Positions 17,179 to 27,676 are shown, numbered from the stretch's first letter. The stretch is DNA of 64,000 nt from Streptomyces abyssomicinicus (GCF_008974245.1 NZ_BBZI01000006.1:276272-340271), one strand, 5' to 3'. A program made the numbers and translations. Notes: generated by a model from the sequence alone, not told the origin.

Positions 17179-18023
17179 TGGCGCTCGACCCCCAGGACAT
17201 CGCCCGCACGGTCAGGACCGCCGACTGGGAGCTCCGTTACTACGAGGCCGGCTCCGGCCACCCGCTCGTGCTCCTGCACGGCAGCGGCCCCGGCGCCACC
17301 GGGTGGAGCAACTTCTCCGGCAACATCGAGGCGCTGGCCGAGCACTTCCACGTGTACGCCGTCGACATGCCCGGCTGGGGCGAGTCCTCCGCCGCCACCG
17401 TCGACCAGCTCGACCACGTCGACGCCGCGATCCAGTTCCTGGACACCCTCGGCATCGAGAAGGCCGCGTTCGTCGGCAACTCGATGGGCGGCCAGACCTC
17501 GATCCGGCTCGCCACCGAGCACCCCGAGCGCATCACCCACCTGGTCACCATGGGCCCCCCGGTCGGCCGCATCCCCACCCTCTTCGGCGCCGGCGACGGC
17601 CCGTCCGAGGGCCTGAAGGTCCTGATCGAGGCCTACCGCGACCCGAGCCCGGAGAACATGCGCCGGCTCGTCGAGATCATGGTCTTCGACAAGGCCCGGT
17701 TCGCCACGCCCGAGCTGTGCCAGGCCCGCTCGGACGCCGCGCTGGGCCGCCCGGAGCACCTGAGCAACTACGTCGAGGGGCTCCCCAAGGGCGCGCCGCT
17801 GCCGAAGTGGGTCAAGCCGGAGCTGCTGCCGCAGATCAAGGTGCCGACCCTGCTCATCCACGGCCGCGACGACCGCGTCGTCTCCTACGAGACCTCGCTC
17901 TTCCTGCTGGCGAACATCCCCGACAGCCGGCTGGTCGTCCTGAACCGGTGCGGGCACTGGGCGATGATCGAGCACCCCGACGAGTTCAACCGCCTGGTCA
18001 CGGACTTCGTCACCAACAACTGA
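17178..18023 (+). CDS. mhpC: Meta-cleavage product hydrolase (MhpC/BphD/HsaD type)
   Basis: A 281-residue alpha/beta hydrolase. The catalytic triad is S102 (VGNSMGGQ), D232 (HGRDDRVV) and H260 (CGHWAMIEHP), with an oxyanion segment HGSGPGATGWSNF typical of C-C bond hydrolases. It cleaves the ring-fission product into 2-hydroxypenta-2,4-dienoate and an acid (succinate if the substrate is hydroxyphenylpropionate). The dienoate is handed to the mhpD-F-E arm. It is translationally coupled to the dioxygenase and is the last gene of the upper operon. Confidence 0.92.
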   Translation: MALDPQDIARTVRTADWELRYYEAGSGHPLVLLHGSGPGATGWSNFSGNIEALAEHFHVYAVDMPGWGESSAATVDQLDHVDAAIQFLDTLGIEKAAFVGNSMGGQTSIRLATEHPERITHLVTMGPPVGRIPTLFGAGDGPSEGLKVLIEAYRDPSPENMRRLVEIMVFDKARFATPELCQARSDAALGRPEHLSNYVEGLPKGAPLPKWVKPELLPQIKVPTLLIHGRDDRVVSYETSLFLLANIPDSRLVVLNRCGHWAMIEHPDEFNRLVTDFVTNN

Positions 18024-18093
18024 GCGGCGACACCCGAGCGGCGACACCCGAGTCGCGACGACTGAGCCGCGCCACCTGAGTCCGGCCGCACCT

Positions 18094-18127
18094 GCGGGCC
18101 CGGGACCTTCACGGGTCCCGGGCCCGC
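18094..18127. terminator. Strong bidirectional hairpin
   Basis: Perfect 14-bp stem: left arm 18094-18107, 6-base loop, right arm 18114-18127, core GGGCCCGGGACC. It lies between the convergent hydrolase and phosphatase genes. No T tract. Confidence 0.8.
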
Positions 18128-18153
18128 CGGCCGTGGCGGCCCGGGCCCGCCGA

Positions 18154-19179
18154 CTACGGGATCGGGTGGACGACCTGGGACGCCTGGCCGGCGGCCGGCA
18201 GCGGGGCGAAGAGCCGCGCGTCGTTGTGCAGGATCAGCAGGGCCGTGTCGTCGGAGGGGCTGCCCCCGGTGTGGTGCAGCAGCGCGGACTCCAGCGAGTG
18301 GAGCAGGTACCGGGCGGTGTGCGGACGGCCGCGGGCCGCACCGGTGAGCGTCTCGGAGAGCGGGAAGAGACGTCCGTGGTCGTCGCGGGCCTCGGTGACG
18401 CCGTCGGTGTGCAGGATCAGGGCGTCGTCCGGCCGCATCCGGCCGCAGTGGGTCACCGGGATGTGCTCCGGCAGCGGGAACGGGCCGAGCGGCGGCAGAG
18501 GTTCGGCGTCCGAGAGCGGCTGCGTCGGCCCCACGCCGACGCGGTACGGCCACGGGTGGGCGCAGTTGACCGCGCGCAGGACGCCGTCGGCACGGATCTC
18601 CAGCAGCAGCAGGGTGACGAACTCCTCGACCGCGGGATGCCGCTCCTCCTGGGCGCGGCGCCTGAGGTGGCGGGCGAAGGCCCGGTCGAGGCGGCGGAGC
18701 ACCCCGTGCAGCTCGTACTCCTCGTGCGCCGCCTCGCGGAAGCAGCCGAGCACCGCGGCGGCGGCCGGGACGGCGGCCAGACCGTGGCCGCGGACGTCCC
18801 CGATGAGCGCGCGGACTCCGTGCTCGGTGTCCAGCACCTCGTAGACGTCACCCCCGATGACGGCGCCGGGGTCCGCCGAACGCTGGACCGCGGCCACGTC
18901 CAGGCCGCCGACCCGGGGCGGCAGCGGGCGCACCAGGACTCCCTGGGCCGTGGCCGCGATGTCCCAGGTGTGCCGCAGCTCGCGGAGCAGTTCCCGGCGG
19001 GCCCGCAGGATCAGCCCCGTGCCCACCCCGAAGAAGACCGCGGTGGCGGCCATCCGGACACCCATGCCGCTCCGGTCGCCGGTGACCCCGGCGATCAGCC
19101 AGTAGGCGACGGCGGTGGCCCCCCAGAGAGCGCTCAGCACGAGCGCGAGCGCCCGGCGCTTCGGCACGGGACGGATCAT
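18154..19179 (-). CDS. Membrane-bound SpoIIE/PPM-type serine phosphatase
   Basis: A 341-residue protein. Two N-terminal membrane helices (about residues 10-30, LALVLSALWGATAVAYWLIAG, and 38-55, MAATAVFFGVGTGLIL) precede a cytoplasmic PP2C-like SpoIIE domain. Metal-binding aspartates are visible in GGDVYEV, IGDVRGHGLA, LHTDGVTEA and SDDTALLIL. Members of this class dephosphorylate anti-sigma-factor antagonists. ATG 19179 is chosen because AGGGGG lies 9 bases upstream. No cognate anti-sigma gene is adjacent; a HATPase protein lies about 3 kb away (22195). Confidence 0.88.
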   Translation of the reverse strand: MIRPVPKRRALALVLSALWGATAVAYWLIAGVTGDRSGMGVRMAATAVFFGVGTGLILRARRELLRELRHTWDIAATAQGVLVRPLPPRVGGLDVAAVQRSADPGAVIGGDVYEVLDTEHGVRALIGDVRGHGLAAVPAAAAVLGCFREAAHEEYELHGVLRRLDRAFARHLRRRAQEERHPAVEEFVTLLLLEIRADGVLRAVNCAHPWPYRVGVGPTQPLSDAEPLPPLGPFPLPEHIPVTHCGRMRPDDALILHTDGVTEARDDHGRLFPLSETLTGAARGRPHTARYLLHSLESALLHHTGGSPSDDTALLILHNDARLFAPLPAAGQASQVVHPIP

Positions 19180-19382
19180 GCCGCTGACCCCCTGATCGGG
19201 CGGTTCGGACCCGAGACGGGCGGAACGGCGTGGACGGAACCGGTTCGATTGTGGGTCCCGCCGTCCCGGGCCGGAAAGGATCACCGGGACTTCTCATCCG
19301 ATCGAGTGAGCCGTGGCCACGAGGGCGACGACGAGGCCGGCGGGCACCACACCGCCCGGCGCGACGAGCCCCGGCCAGGGGC

Positions 19383-19976
19383 TCACTCCGAGGGCACGTT
19401 GCGCTCCGCCCAGCGGGCCAGTTCCACCGCGCAGGCGGCGACCGACTCGCGCCAGGTCCGCGCGGCGCCGTCGCCGGCGTCGTCGCTCACGTGCTTCACC
19501 AGCCGAATCGGGACGCCGGACTGCCGGGCCACGTGGGCCAGGGCGTAGCCCTCCATGTCGACGAGGGCGGCCTGCTCGGCGAGACGGTCGCGGGCGGCGT
19601 CGTCGGAGATGAAGCTGTCGCCGGTGGCCAGCACCGGGCCGTCGCCGTCGCCGCCGTCCTCGGTGAGCGTGATCGGCGCGCCGTAGACCTCGCCGGTCAG
19701 TCCCGCCAGCAGCCGCGAGTCCAGGTCGTGCTGGATCACCCGGGTGATCACGTGCGTCCCGGTCCACCCCGGCCGCAGCGCACCGGCCGTGCCGAGGTTC
19801 ACGATCTCGCGCGGCAGCACCCCGCGCCCCAGCACACCCGCCAGCGCCGCGGCCGCGTTGACCTTGCCCATACCGGTCAGCAGCACGGGCGCCGTGCCCC
19901 GGAGCTCCGCCGCCTCCTCCTTGACCGCCAGGACGAACAGCGGGCGGCCGGGGGACATCTCACCGATCAGTTCCAT
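19383..19976 (-). CDS. MTA/SAH nucleosidase-like protein (PNP/UDP family)
   Basis: A 197-residue purine nucleosidase fold. Visible are the phosphorylase-family core TGMGKVNAAAAL, NLGTAGAL, a VDMEGYALAHVA segment carrying the ribose-binding Met-Glu and KHVSDDAG with the catalytic Asp. It probably hydrolyses methylthioadenosine or adenosylhomocysteine, or a related nucleoside. ATG 19976 is used; an in-frame GTG at 19997 would add seven residues and neither has a clear ribosome site. The upstream bases carry two small palindromes (TTCCATGGAA, and GGAACG/CGTTCC around GTA at 19981-19995). Confidence 0.75.
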   Translation of the reverse strand: MELIGEMSPGRPLFVLAVKEEAAELRGTAPVLLTGMGKVNAAAALAGVLGRGVLPREIVNLGTAGALRPGWTGTHVITRVIQHDLDSRLLAGLTGEVYGAPITLTEDGGDGDGPVLATGDSFISDDAARDRLAEQAALVDMEGYALAHVARQSGVPIRLVKHVSDDAGDGAARTWRESVAACAVELARWAERNVPSE

Positions 19977-20162
19977 GGAAGGAACGGTACGTTCCACGCG
20001 GCGACGGCGGGTCGCGGGGGGCCGGGCCGCCCGAGGACCCCGGATTGTCCAGAAACCGGCCTATACGGCGTTTGATGCCGTTCGATGGGGGTCGCTCCCG
20101 TTCACAAAGGGAATGCTCCCTTCAACCCAACTCATTCCGGAGCAACTTGAGGGAGACCCCCC

Positions 20163-20723
20163 ATGCTTCACGGCATCGACGTCAGCTCCCACCAGTCCGC
20201 CACCTACGACACCGACGGACTCGCCTTCGTCATCGTCAAGGCGACCGAGGGCCGGTCCTACGTGAACCCGAAGATGGAGGCGCAGGCCGAGCGCGCCCGG
20301 GAGGCGGGGCTGGTGGTCGGCTTCTACCACTTCCTGTGGCCCGGCAACATCAACGAGCAGGCCGAGTACTTCGCGCAGCAGGCGCCGGTGCGGGCGGGCG
20401 ACCTGCTGGCCTGCGACTGGGAGACCACCAGCCGGGGCACGCGGGCGAGCAGCGCGGAGAAGGACCGGTTCCTCCGCAAGGTGAAGTCGCTCAAGCCCCG
20501 CAACCGGGTGCTGCTGTACTGCAACCGGACCTTCTGGCTGAACGTCGACAGGAGTTCGTACGACGGCGACGGGCTGTGGATTGCCCACTACGGGGTCGGC
20601 CGGGGAAAACCCAGGATCAAGGCGAAGTGGGTGATCCACCAGTACACCGACGACCCGGTGGACAAGAACGTCGCCGACTTCCGCAGCGCGGAGTCGCTGC
20701 GCACGTGGGCGGAGGGCGCCTGA
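20163..20723 (+). CDS. GH25 muramidase-like protein without signal peptide
   Basis: A 186-residue single GH25 (Chalaropsis lysozyme) domain. Family marks are GIDVSSHQ at the N-terminus (Asp-6), FVIVKATEG, GFYHFLWP and the catalytic pair D85 and E87 in ACDWETTS. The end IHQYTDDPVDKNVADF fits the family. The ATG follows TTGAGGGAGA directly at the domain start, so no signal peptide is encoded. If active on peptidoglycan it needs another way out. Convergent with the EF-hand gene. Confidence 0.88.
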   Translation: MLHGIDVSSHQSATYDTDGLAFVIVKATEGRSYVNPKMEAQAERAREAGLVVGFYHFLWPGNINEQAEYFAQQAPVRAGDLLACDWETTSRGTRASSAEKDRFLRKVKSLKPRNRVLLYCNRTFWLNVDRSSYDGDGLWIAHYGVGRGKPRIKAKWVIHQYTDDPVDKNVADFRSAESLRTWAEGA

Positions 20724-20763
20724 CCCCCGCACCCGCGCACTCCGGCGCCGCCACACTCACGCA

Positions 20764-20797
20764 CCCCGCCCCATGCCGGCGAGGGCGCGGGGCGGGG
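20764..20797. terminator. Hairpin between convergent genes
   Basis: CCCCGCCCC (20764-20772) pairs with GGGGCGGGG (20789-20797) around a 16-base loop, between the GH25 and EF-hand genes. Confidence 0.45.
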
Positions 20798-20820
20798 CGG
20801 GTGAACACCCGGTCAGGGCG

Positions 20821-21033
20821 TCACTTGGCGAGGTAGGCCCAGAACTCGTCGAAGGAGAGGAGCTTGTCGCCGTCCAGGTCGCGCGAGGCGATGATGGACT
20901 CGGCGACGGCGTCGGTGACATTCCAGTCGCCGGCCTGCGCGAGCGCCTTCTTGAACTCGGCGGCGGTGACGAAGCCGTCCCCGTCGGCGTCGAGCCGGTC
21001 GAACTCCTTGCGGGCTTCCTGAATGTCCGCCAT
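20821..21033 (-). CDS. Small EF-hand calcium-binding protein
   Basis: A 70-residue protein made of two EF-hands: DADGDGFVTAAE (residues 15-26) and DLDGDKLLSFDE (52-63). Both have Asp/Glu at the expected coordinating positions. ATG 21033 follows GGGAGGG. Streptomycetes carry several such calmodulin-like proteins with proposed roles in calcium buffering during aerial growth. No partner is apparent in the neighbourhood. Similar length to known family members. Confidence 0.93.
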   Translation of the reverse strand: MADIQEARKEFDRLDADGDGFVTAAEFKKALAQAGDWNVTDAVAESIIASRDLDGDKLLSFDEFWAYLAK

Positions 21034-21119
21034 GCCGGACCCTCCCCTTCGTGCCGGACGCGCCGCCTGCTCGCGCCCGCGTCCACATCTGCTTCTACAT
21101 CTGATTGACGATGAAGAGA

Positions 21120-22052
21120 TTATCCGGCCGCACGGGAGCGCAGTGCGGCGACCACCCAGGCGAACTCCTCCCGGTGGTCGGCGTCCGGCCGCCGCCCCTT
21201 CACCACCGCCAGCAACTCCCGGTAACGGGAGAGCTTGTCGGTGGTGTTGGCCTCCATGCGGGCCAGCACGGCGGCGTGGTCGGCGTCCTCGCCGAGGAGC
21301 TCCCGCAGCACGTCGCCGGCCTCCGGCGACTCGGGCGACACTCCGCGCCCGCGGGCCTCGGAGGCGAGCTGCACCAGGCGCCGCATGAACCACATCGAGG
21401 CTCCCGCCGGCGTGGAGCCGTCGCGGTCCGCCGCGTTGAACTCGGCGGCGGCCCGCATCCGGGCGCGGAACTCCGGGTCCTGGAGCAGTTCGGCCAGCTC
21501 GACCCAAGCGTCGACCTGTTCCGGGGTGGGGTCGTCGGGCAGGTCGGCCGCGGCGCCGCGCATCCGCTCACGGATCACCGGGTCGGCGGTGTCCAGACCG
21601 CGGAAGGTCTCCTCCACGAACTCCTCGATGATCCGCGCGCGTTCGGCGGCGGACAGACGGGCCAGCTTGTTCATCAGGGTCATCTCCTCTGCGGTCGAAC
21701 CGCGGTCGGCGACGGTCGACAGCACCGCGCGGGTGACCCGCAGGGCACGGATCTGCGCGTCCAGGGCGGCGACGTGGCGGGCGGCCACCTCCGCCACCGT
21801 GGTCTCCCCGGCGACCACCCGCCGCACGTCGTCCAGGCCGAGGCCCAGTTCGCGCAGCGTGTGGATCAGCTCCAGGCGCGCCGCCGAGGCGGCGTCGTAG
21901 AGGCGGTAGCCGCCGGCGGAACGGTCCACCGGGGGCAGGAGTCCCTCGTCGGACCAGTAACGGATGGTGCGCACCGTCAGACCGGTCGCGCGGGCCAGGT
22001 CCCCGATGGTCAGCAGCGGGTCCGCCCCGGGAGGGGTGCTGTCGTCGGTCAT
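21120..22052 (-). CDS. MerR-family transcriptional regulator
   Basis: A 310-residue regulator. The winged helix is LLTIGDLARATGLTVRTIRYWSDEGLLPP (about residues 13-40), followed by RSAGGYRLYDAASAARLELI and the dimerisation helix. The C-terminal ~190 residues are helical, acidic and Arg-rich (LSAAERARIIEEF, DPTPEQVDAWVELAELLQD) and do not match the metal-binding or TipAS ends I know. Its own promoter shows the 19-base spacer of MerR-controlled promoters, so autoregulation is likely. The ligand is unknown. Confidence 0.88.
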   Translation of the reverse strand: MTDDSTPPGADPLLTIGDLARATGLTVRTIRYWSDEGLLPPVDRSAGGYRLYDAASAARLELIHTLRELGLGLDDVRRVVAGETTVAEVAARHVAALDAQIRALRVTRAVLSTVADRGSTAEEMTLMNKLARLSAAERARIIEEFVEETFRGLDTADPVIRERMRGAAADLPDDPTPEQVDAWVELAELLQDPEFRARMRAAAEFNAADRDGSTPAGASMWFMRRLVQLASEARGRGVSPESPEAGDVLRELLGEDADHAAVLARMEANTTDKLSRYRELLAVVKGRRPDADHREEFAWVVAALRSRAAG

Positions 22053-22059
22053 GGCAGCG

Positions 22060-22090
22060 AGTCTGCGGTCTCCAGCGGGTGGAGACTCAA
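22060..22090 (-). promoter_or_regulatory. MerR-type promoter with 19-bp spacer and palindrome
   Basis: Reading the minus strand: -35 TTGAGT (22090-22085), a 19-base spacer, -10 CAGACT (22065-22060). A perfect inverted repeat GTCTCCA / TGGAGAC with a 5-base centre (22068-22086) occupies the spacer. MerR proteins act by twisting such over-long spacers. The -10 sits only 7 bases from the ATG at 22052, so the transcript would be leaderless or nearly so. Confidence 0.7.
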
Positions 22091-22150
22091 GCGGCGCGCG
22101 CCACCGCCGGTCACCCGGGCATCCAGACACCCGAACCTCCGGGCCTCCGG

Positions 22151-22186
22151 GCACCCAGGCACCCAGGCACCCAGGCACCCAGGCAC
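22151..22186. repeat. 8-bp tandem repeat GCACCCAG, four copies
   Basis: Four exact copies plus a partial fifth between the HATPase gene end and the MerR promoter. Related looser copies precede it (22120-22150). No gene is seen here. Confidence 0.75.
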
Positions 22187-22194
22187 GGGGAACG

Positions 22195-22713
22195 CTAGAC
22201 CCGGTCGGCGACCCGCATCTCGAACCAGGTCCGCTTGCCGCGGGGCAGCAGGTCGACGCCCCACCGGTCCGCCATGCGGTCGATCAGGTACAGGCCCCGG
22301 CCGCTCTCGTCCGTCGGCTGGACGGGCAGCAGGCAGGGCAGCCCGCGGGACGGGTCGCGGAGTTCGAGGCGGATCCAGCCGCGCCGGCGGCGCATCCGCA
22401 GCCCGTAGTGGGCGGCGCCGGTGTGCCGGACGGCGTTGCCCTCGAGTTCGGAGACCAGCAGGGTGCAGTCCTCGGCGAGCTTGGGACCCAGCGCCCAGTG
22501 ACGCAGGATGACGACCTGCACCAGGCGCCGCGCGGTGCCCCGGGTCTCCGGGCAGGACGGCAGGACGACCTCCGCCTCCGCCGGGTTCCCGTAGGCGGCG
22601 ACAGCGGCGAGCGCCCGTTCGTCCTCCACCGCGGGCGACCATCGCACGAGGGGGACGCCGCCAGGTCCCCGTGACTGTTCGATGCCCTCGAGCCCCGCCA
22701 TGCCCCCCATCAT
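22195..22713 (-). CDS. ATP-binding regulatory protein (RsbW-like HATPase)
   Basis: A 172-residue single HATPase_c domain of the anti-sigma/serine-kinase type. The N box is LLVSELEGNAVRHTG and the G boxes are LRDPSRG and DESGRGLYLIDRMADRWG. One oddity is Glu-Gly in ELEGNAV where most relatives have Val-Thr or Ala-Thr. Start uncertain: two adjacent ATGs at 22713/22710 and another at 22701, none with an ideal ribosome site. Such proteins may bind sigma factors or phosphorylate STAS antagonists. No STAS or sigma gene is adjacent. Confidence 0.8.
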   Translation of the reverse strand: MMGGMAGLEGIEQSRGPGGVPLVRWSPAVEDERALAAVAAYGNPAEAEVVLPSCPETRGTARRLVQVVILRHWALGPKLAEDCTLLVSELEGNAVRHTGAAHYGLRMRRRRGWIRLELRDPSRGLPCLLPVQPTDESGRGLYLIDRMADRWGVDLLPRGKRTWFEMRVADRV

Positions 22714-22870
22714 GACCGTCGGACGAGCGCTCCGGGGGCGGTTCCGTAGGAATCCGCACACCGGAGCGATCGATTCCGTCCGTTCGGGTGACATATGCCA
22801 AGGAATCATTCCTGAGCCCTGGCCAGAGCCTTTGCGGAGACGACAACCGGAGGGGTCGACTCCCGTCCGG

Positions 22871-23638
22871 CTAGAGGAACTTGGCCTTGCCCGGACCCTC
22901 CTCGACGAAGGACTTCATGCCCCGCTCCCGGTCCTCGGTTGCGAACAGCCCGGCGAACCAGTTCCGCTCGATGGCGAGTCCGGTGTCCAGGTCGGTCTCC
23001 AGGCCCGCGTCCACCGACTCCTTGGCGGCGCGCAGCGCGATGGCCGGCCCCTGGGCGAGCTTCGCGGCCCAGGCGTGGGCCTCGGTGTAGACGTCGGCGG
23101 CCGGGACGACACGGTCCACCAGGCCCAGGGTCAGCGCCTCGTCGGCGCGGACGTGGCGGCCGGTGAAGATGAGGTCCTTGGCCCGCGACGGACCGATCAG
23201 GCGGGACAGGCGCTGGGTGCCGCCGGCGCCCGGGATCAGGCCGAGCAGGATCTCGGGCTGGCCGAGCTTGGCGTTGTCGGCGGCGATGCGGTAGTCGGCG
23301 CACAGCGCCAGTTCGCAGCCACCGCCCAGGGCGTAGCCGGTGATCGCGGCGACCACCGGCTTGGGGATGCGGGCGACCGCGGTGAAGGAGTCCTGGAGGC
23401 CCCGGGCCCGGGCGACCATGGCCGCGTGGTCCATGGCGCGCATCTCCTTGATGTCCGCGCCGGCGGCGAACACCTTCTCCCCGCCGTACACGACCACGGC
23501 GCGGACGTCGTCGCGCCGGGTGATCTCCTCGGCGAGTTCCTTGATGCGGTCCTGGGTCGCGATGTCCAGGGCGTTCATGGGCGGGCGGTCCAGGCGCAGC
23601 GTGCCGACGCCTTCGGCGACTTCGAGATGAACGGTCAT
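22871..23638 (-). CDS. Enoyl-CoA hydratase/isomerase family protein
   Basis: A 255-residue crotonase. Oxyanion-hole segments are FAAGADIKEM and YALGGGCELAL. Both catalytic glutamates are present, E109 (GGGCELALCAD) and E129 (GQPEILLGLIPGAGGTQR), which supports true hydratase activity on 2-enoyl-CoA in fatty acid beta-oxidation. ATG 23638 begins MTVHLEVAEG. It stands alone; the hairpin at 23666-23703 separates it from the L,D-transpeptidase. Confidence 0.92.
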   Translation of the reverse strand: MTVHLEVAEGVGTLRLDRPPMNALDIATQDRIKELAEEITRRDDVRAVVVYGGEKVFAAGADIKEMRAMDHAAMVARARGLQDSFTAVARIPKPVVAAITGYALGGGCELALCADYRIAADNAKLGQPEILLGLIPGAGGTQRLSRLIGPSRAKDLIFTGRHVRADEALTLGLVDRVVPAADVYTEAHAWAAKLAQGPAIALRAAKESVDAGLETDLDTGLAIERNWFAGLFATEDRERGMKSFVEEGPGKAKFL

Positions 23639-23665
23639 GCGCAGCAGGTTACGGGCCCAACGCGG

Positions 23666-23703
23666 CGGCCGGCCCGGTGCGCTGTGTCACACCGGGCCGG
23701 CCG
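23666..23703 (-). terminator. Strong hairpin after the L,D-transpeptidase gene
   Basis: Perfect 14-bp stem (23666-23679 with 23690-23703, core GGCCGGCCCGGTG) and a 10-base loop, 29 bases past the transpeptidase stop on the minus strand. Confidence 0.8.
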
Positions 23704-23731
23704 TGAGGGTCCGCGGGAGGAGCGGGGATCC

Positions 23732-24979
23732 CTACTTCTTCCATTCCTCCCAGGACATGTTCCAGCCGTTGAGGCCGTTGCCCGGCGCGACGACCGCGTC
23801 CGCGCTGTTCTTGACCTCGACGACGTCGCCGATCAGCGAGTTGTCGAAGAACCAGGCGCCGGGGGCCTTCTTGTCCCAGCCGCCGCGGGTGTCGCGCAGG
23901 CCGACGCAGCCGTGGCTGGCGTTGTAGTTGCCGAAGGCGTCGCCGCCCCAGTAGTTGCCGTGGATGAAGGTGCCGGAGTCGGTCAGGCGCATGGCGTGGG
24001 GCACGTCCTCGATGTCGTACTCGCCCTCGTAGCCGACGGTGTCACCGTTCATGCGGGTGACCTCGTACCGCTCGCTGATGACCATCTTGCCGTTCCAGGT
24101 CGCGGAGCCGGGGGCGCCGGTGGTGACCGGGATGGTCTTGACGACCTCGCCGTCGCGCTCGACCTTCATGGTGAGCTTCTTGGCGTCGACGGTGGACACC
24201 TGGCGGCGGCCGATCTCGAACTCCACGGTCTTGGACTGGCTGCCGTAGACGCCCGGGCGGCCCTCGACGCCGTCCAGGTTGAGCTTGACGGTGACCTTGG
24301 TGCCGGCCTTCCAGTACTCCTCGGGGCGGAAGTCCAGGCGGTCGTTGCCGAACCAGTGGCCCTCGACCTCGACCGGCGGGTCGGTCTTGATCTCGATGGC
24401 CTTCTCCACCGCGCCGGGGTCGGTGATGCCACGGGTGAAGCGCACCGAGAACGGCATGCCCACACCGACCTTGGAGCCGTCCTCGGGGCTGTAGTGGCCG
24501 ATGAAGGTGTTGGCCGGCGTCAGCGTGGTGAAGCCGGTGTCCTTGACGGCGACCCGGCCGTCCGCGTCCTTCGCCTCGGCGTGCACGGTGTACTCGGCGC
24601 CGGCGGCGAGGTGGGTGGCCGGGATCCAGGCCGCTCCGTCCGCGGATATGTCGCCGGCGACGGCGTTGCCCTCGTCGTCCTTGACCTCGACCTTGGTCAG
24701 CTTGCCCTTCTCCACGAAGACCTTCAGCGCCCCGCTGGTCTTCACGTCCTTGGCGCCGTCCTCCGGGCTGATCGTCAGCACCGCGTCGGACTGCTTGGCG
24801 GCCGGCGCCGCCGTCGCGGCACCGCCTCCGGTGCCCTCCCCCTTGGCGTCCGTCGTCTCCCCGCCGCCGCAGGCGGTGACGGCGACCATCAGCAGGCTCG
24901 CCATCAGGGCCGCGGCGCCCGTGCGCCTCGCTCCGGACCGTCGGCCGGACGTCGTTCCCGCTGTAGACCACACGTTCAC
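23732..24979 (-). CDS. L,D-transpeptidase lipoprotein (YkuD)
   Basis: A 415-residue exported enzyme forming 3-3 cross-links in peptidoglycan. The lipoprotein signal ends in the lipobox VTAC (C37), followed by a Gly/Thr/Ala-rich linker. Next come two Ig-like domains (about residues 65-260) and the YkuD domain, with FIHGNYWGGDAFG and the catalytic SHGCVGLRD, C358. The tail ends GLNGWNMSWEEWKK. GTG 24979 is preferred over the upstream ATG (25003) because AGGGGGA lies 6 bases before it. Actinobacterial Ldt proteins share this layout. The neighbouring GH25 protein is not in its operon. Confidence 0.92.
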   Translation of the reverse strand: MNVWSTAGTTSGRRSGARRTGAAALMASLLMVAVTACGGGETTDAKGEGTGGGAATAAPAAKQSDAVLTISPEDGAKDVKTSGALKVFVEKGKLTKVEVKDDEGNAVAGDISADGAAWIPATHLAAGAEYTVHAEAKDADGRVAVKDTGFTTLTPANTFIGHYSPEDGSKVGVGMPFSVRFTRGITDPGAVEKAIEIKTDPPVEVEGHWFGNDRLDFRPEEYWKAGTKVTVKLNLDGVEGRPGVYGSQSKTVEFEIGRRQVSTVDAKKLTMKVERDGEVVKTIPVTTGAPGSATWNGKMVISERYEVTRMNGDTVGYEGEYDIEDVPHAMRLTDSGTFIHGNYWGGDAFGNYNASHGCVGLRDTRGGWDKKAPGAWFFDNSLIGDVVEVKNSADAVVAPGNGLNGWNMSWEEWKK

Positions 24980-25293
24980 GTGTGCTCCCCCTATTCCCCT
25001 CATCGGGCCTGGTCAGACCCCCTCCCGGCGCGTCACGCGCGCCATCACGAATCGTAAAGGCAGGATCGGACACCTCCCCCGGCAGGAAGGTCACCGTTTC
25101 GTCCCAAGTTCAGCCCCAAACCTGTCAGGAGACGAAATTTTCCGAAGCGTTGCCGTCGGCACCCTCTCCGGGGACGTGAGCGGGACGCCCGGGGTGGGCA
25201 GAAACCTGGGGTAGGACGACGCTCCGGGGCGGCAGCGGTGGGACGATGCGCCCCTCGTACGTTGTCGCCCCACGAGCCGCGGGAGGCCAACCG
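24980..25293. promoter_or_regulatory. 314-base divergent region, transpeptidase / glgX
   Basis: It must hold both promoters, but no confident hexamers are seen. One symmetric element stands out: TTTCGTC (25097-25103) and GACGAAA (25131-25137), a perfect 7-bp inverted repeat with a 27-base centre, followed by the only AT-rich run here (AAATTTT, 25135). No riboswitch signature found. Confidence 0.35.
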
Positions 25294-27549
<2,256 letters not shown>

Positions 27550-27676
27550 CCTGGGGCGGGAGAGCGGGCACCAGGGGTCACGGGGCTCGCCCGGTGCTCC
27601 CCGTCCCGCTCCCGGTGCGCCCGCGAGGGCTTCCGGGGCGCCCCGAAAATCACTGGGGATTGTCAGTATCGAACCT

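Noticed and set aside
9885..18023. Steroid (Hsa) catabolic cluster
   Set aside because: The dioxygenase, hydrolase and lower-arm enzymes resemble Hsa proteins, but the hydroxylase is a single-component flavoprotein of MhpA type rather than HsaAB, and no ring-degradation or KstR genes are present.
19977..25293. Cyclic-di-AMP (ydaO) riboswitch before the GH25 or L,D-transpeptidase gene
   Set aside because: Such switches precede many actinobacterial cell-wall enzymes, but the leaders here are short and lack the conserved motifs.
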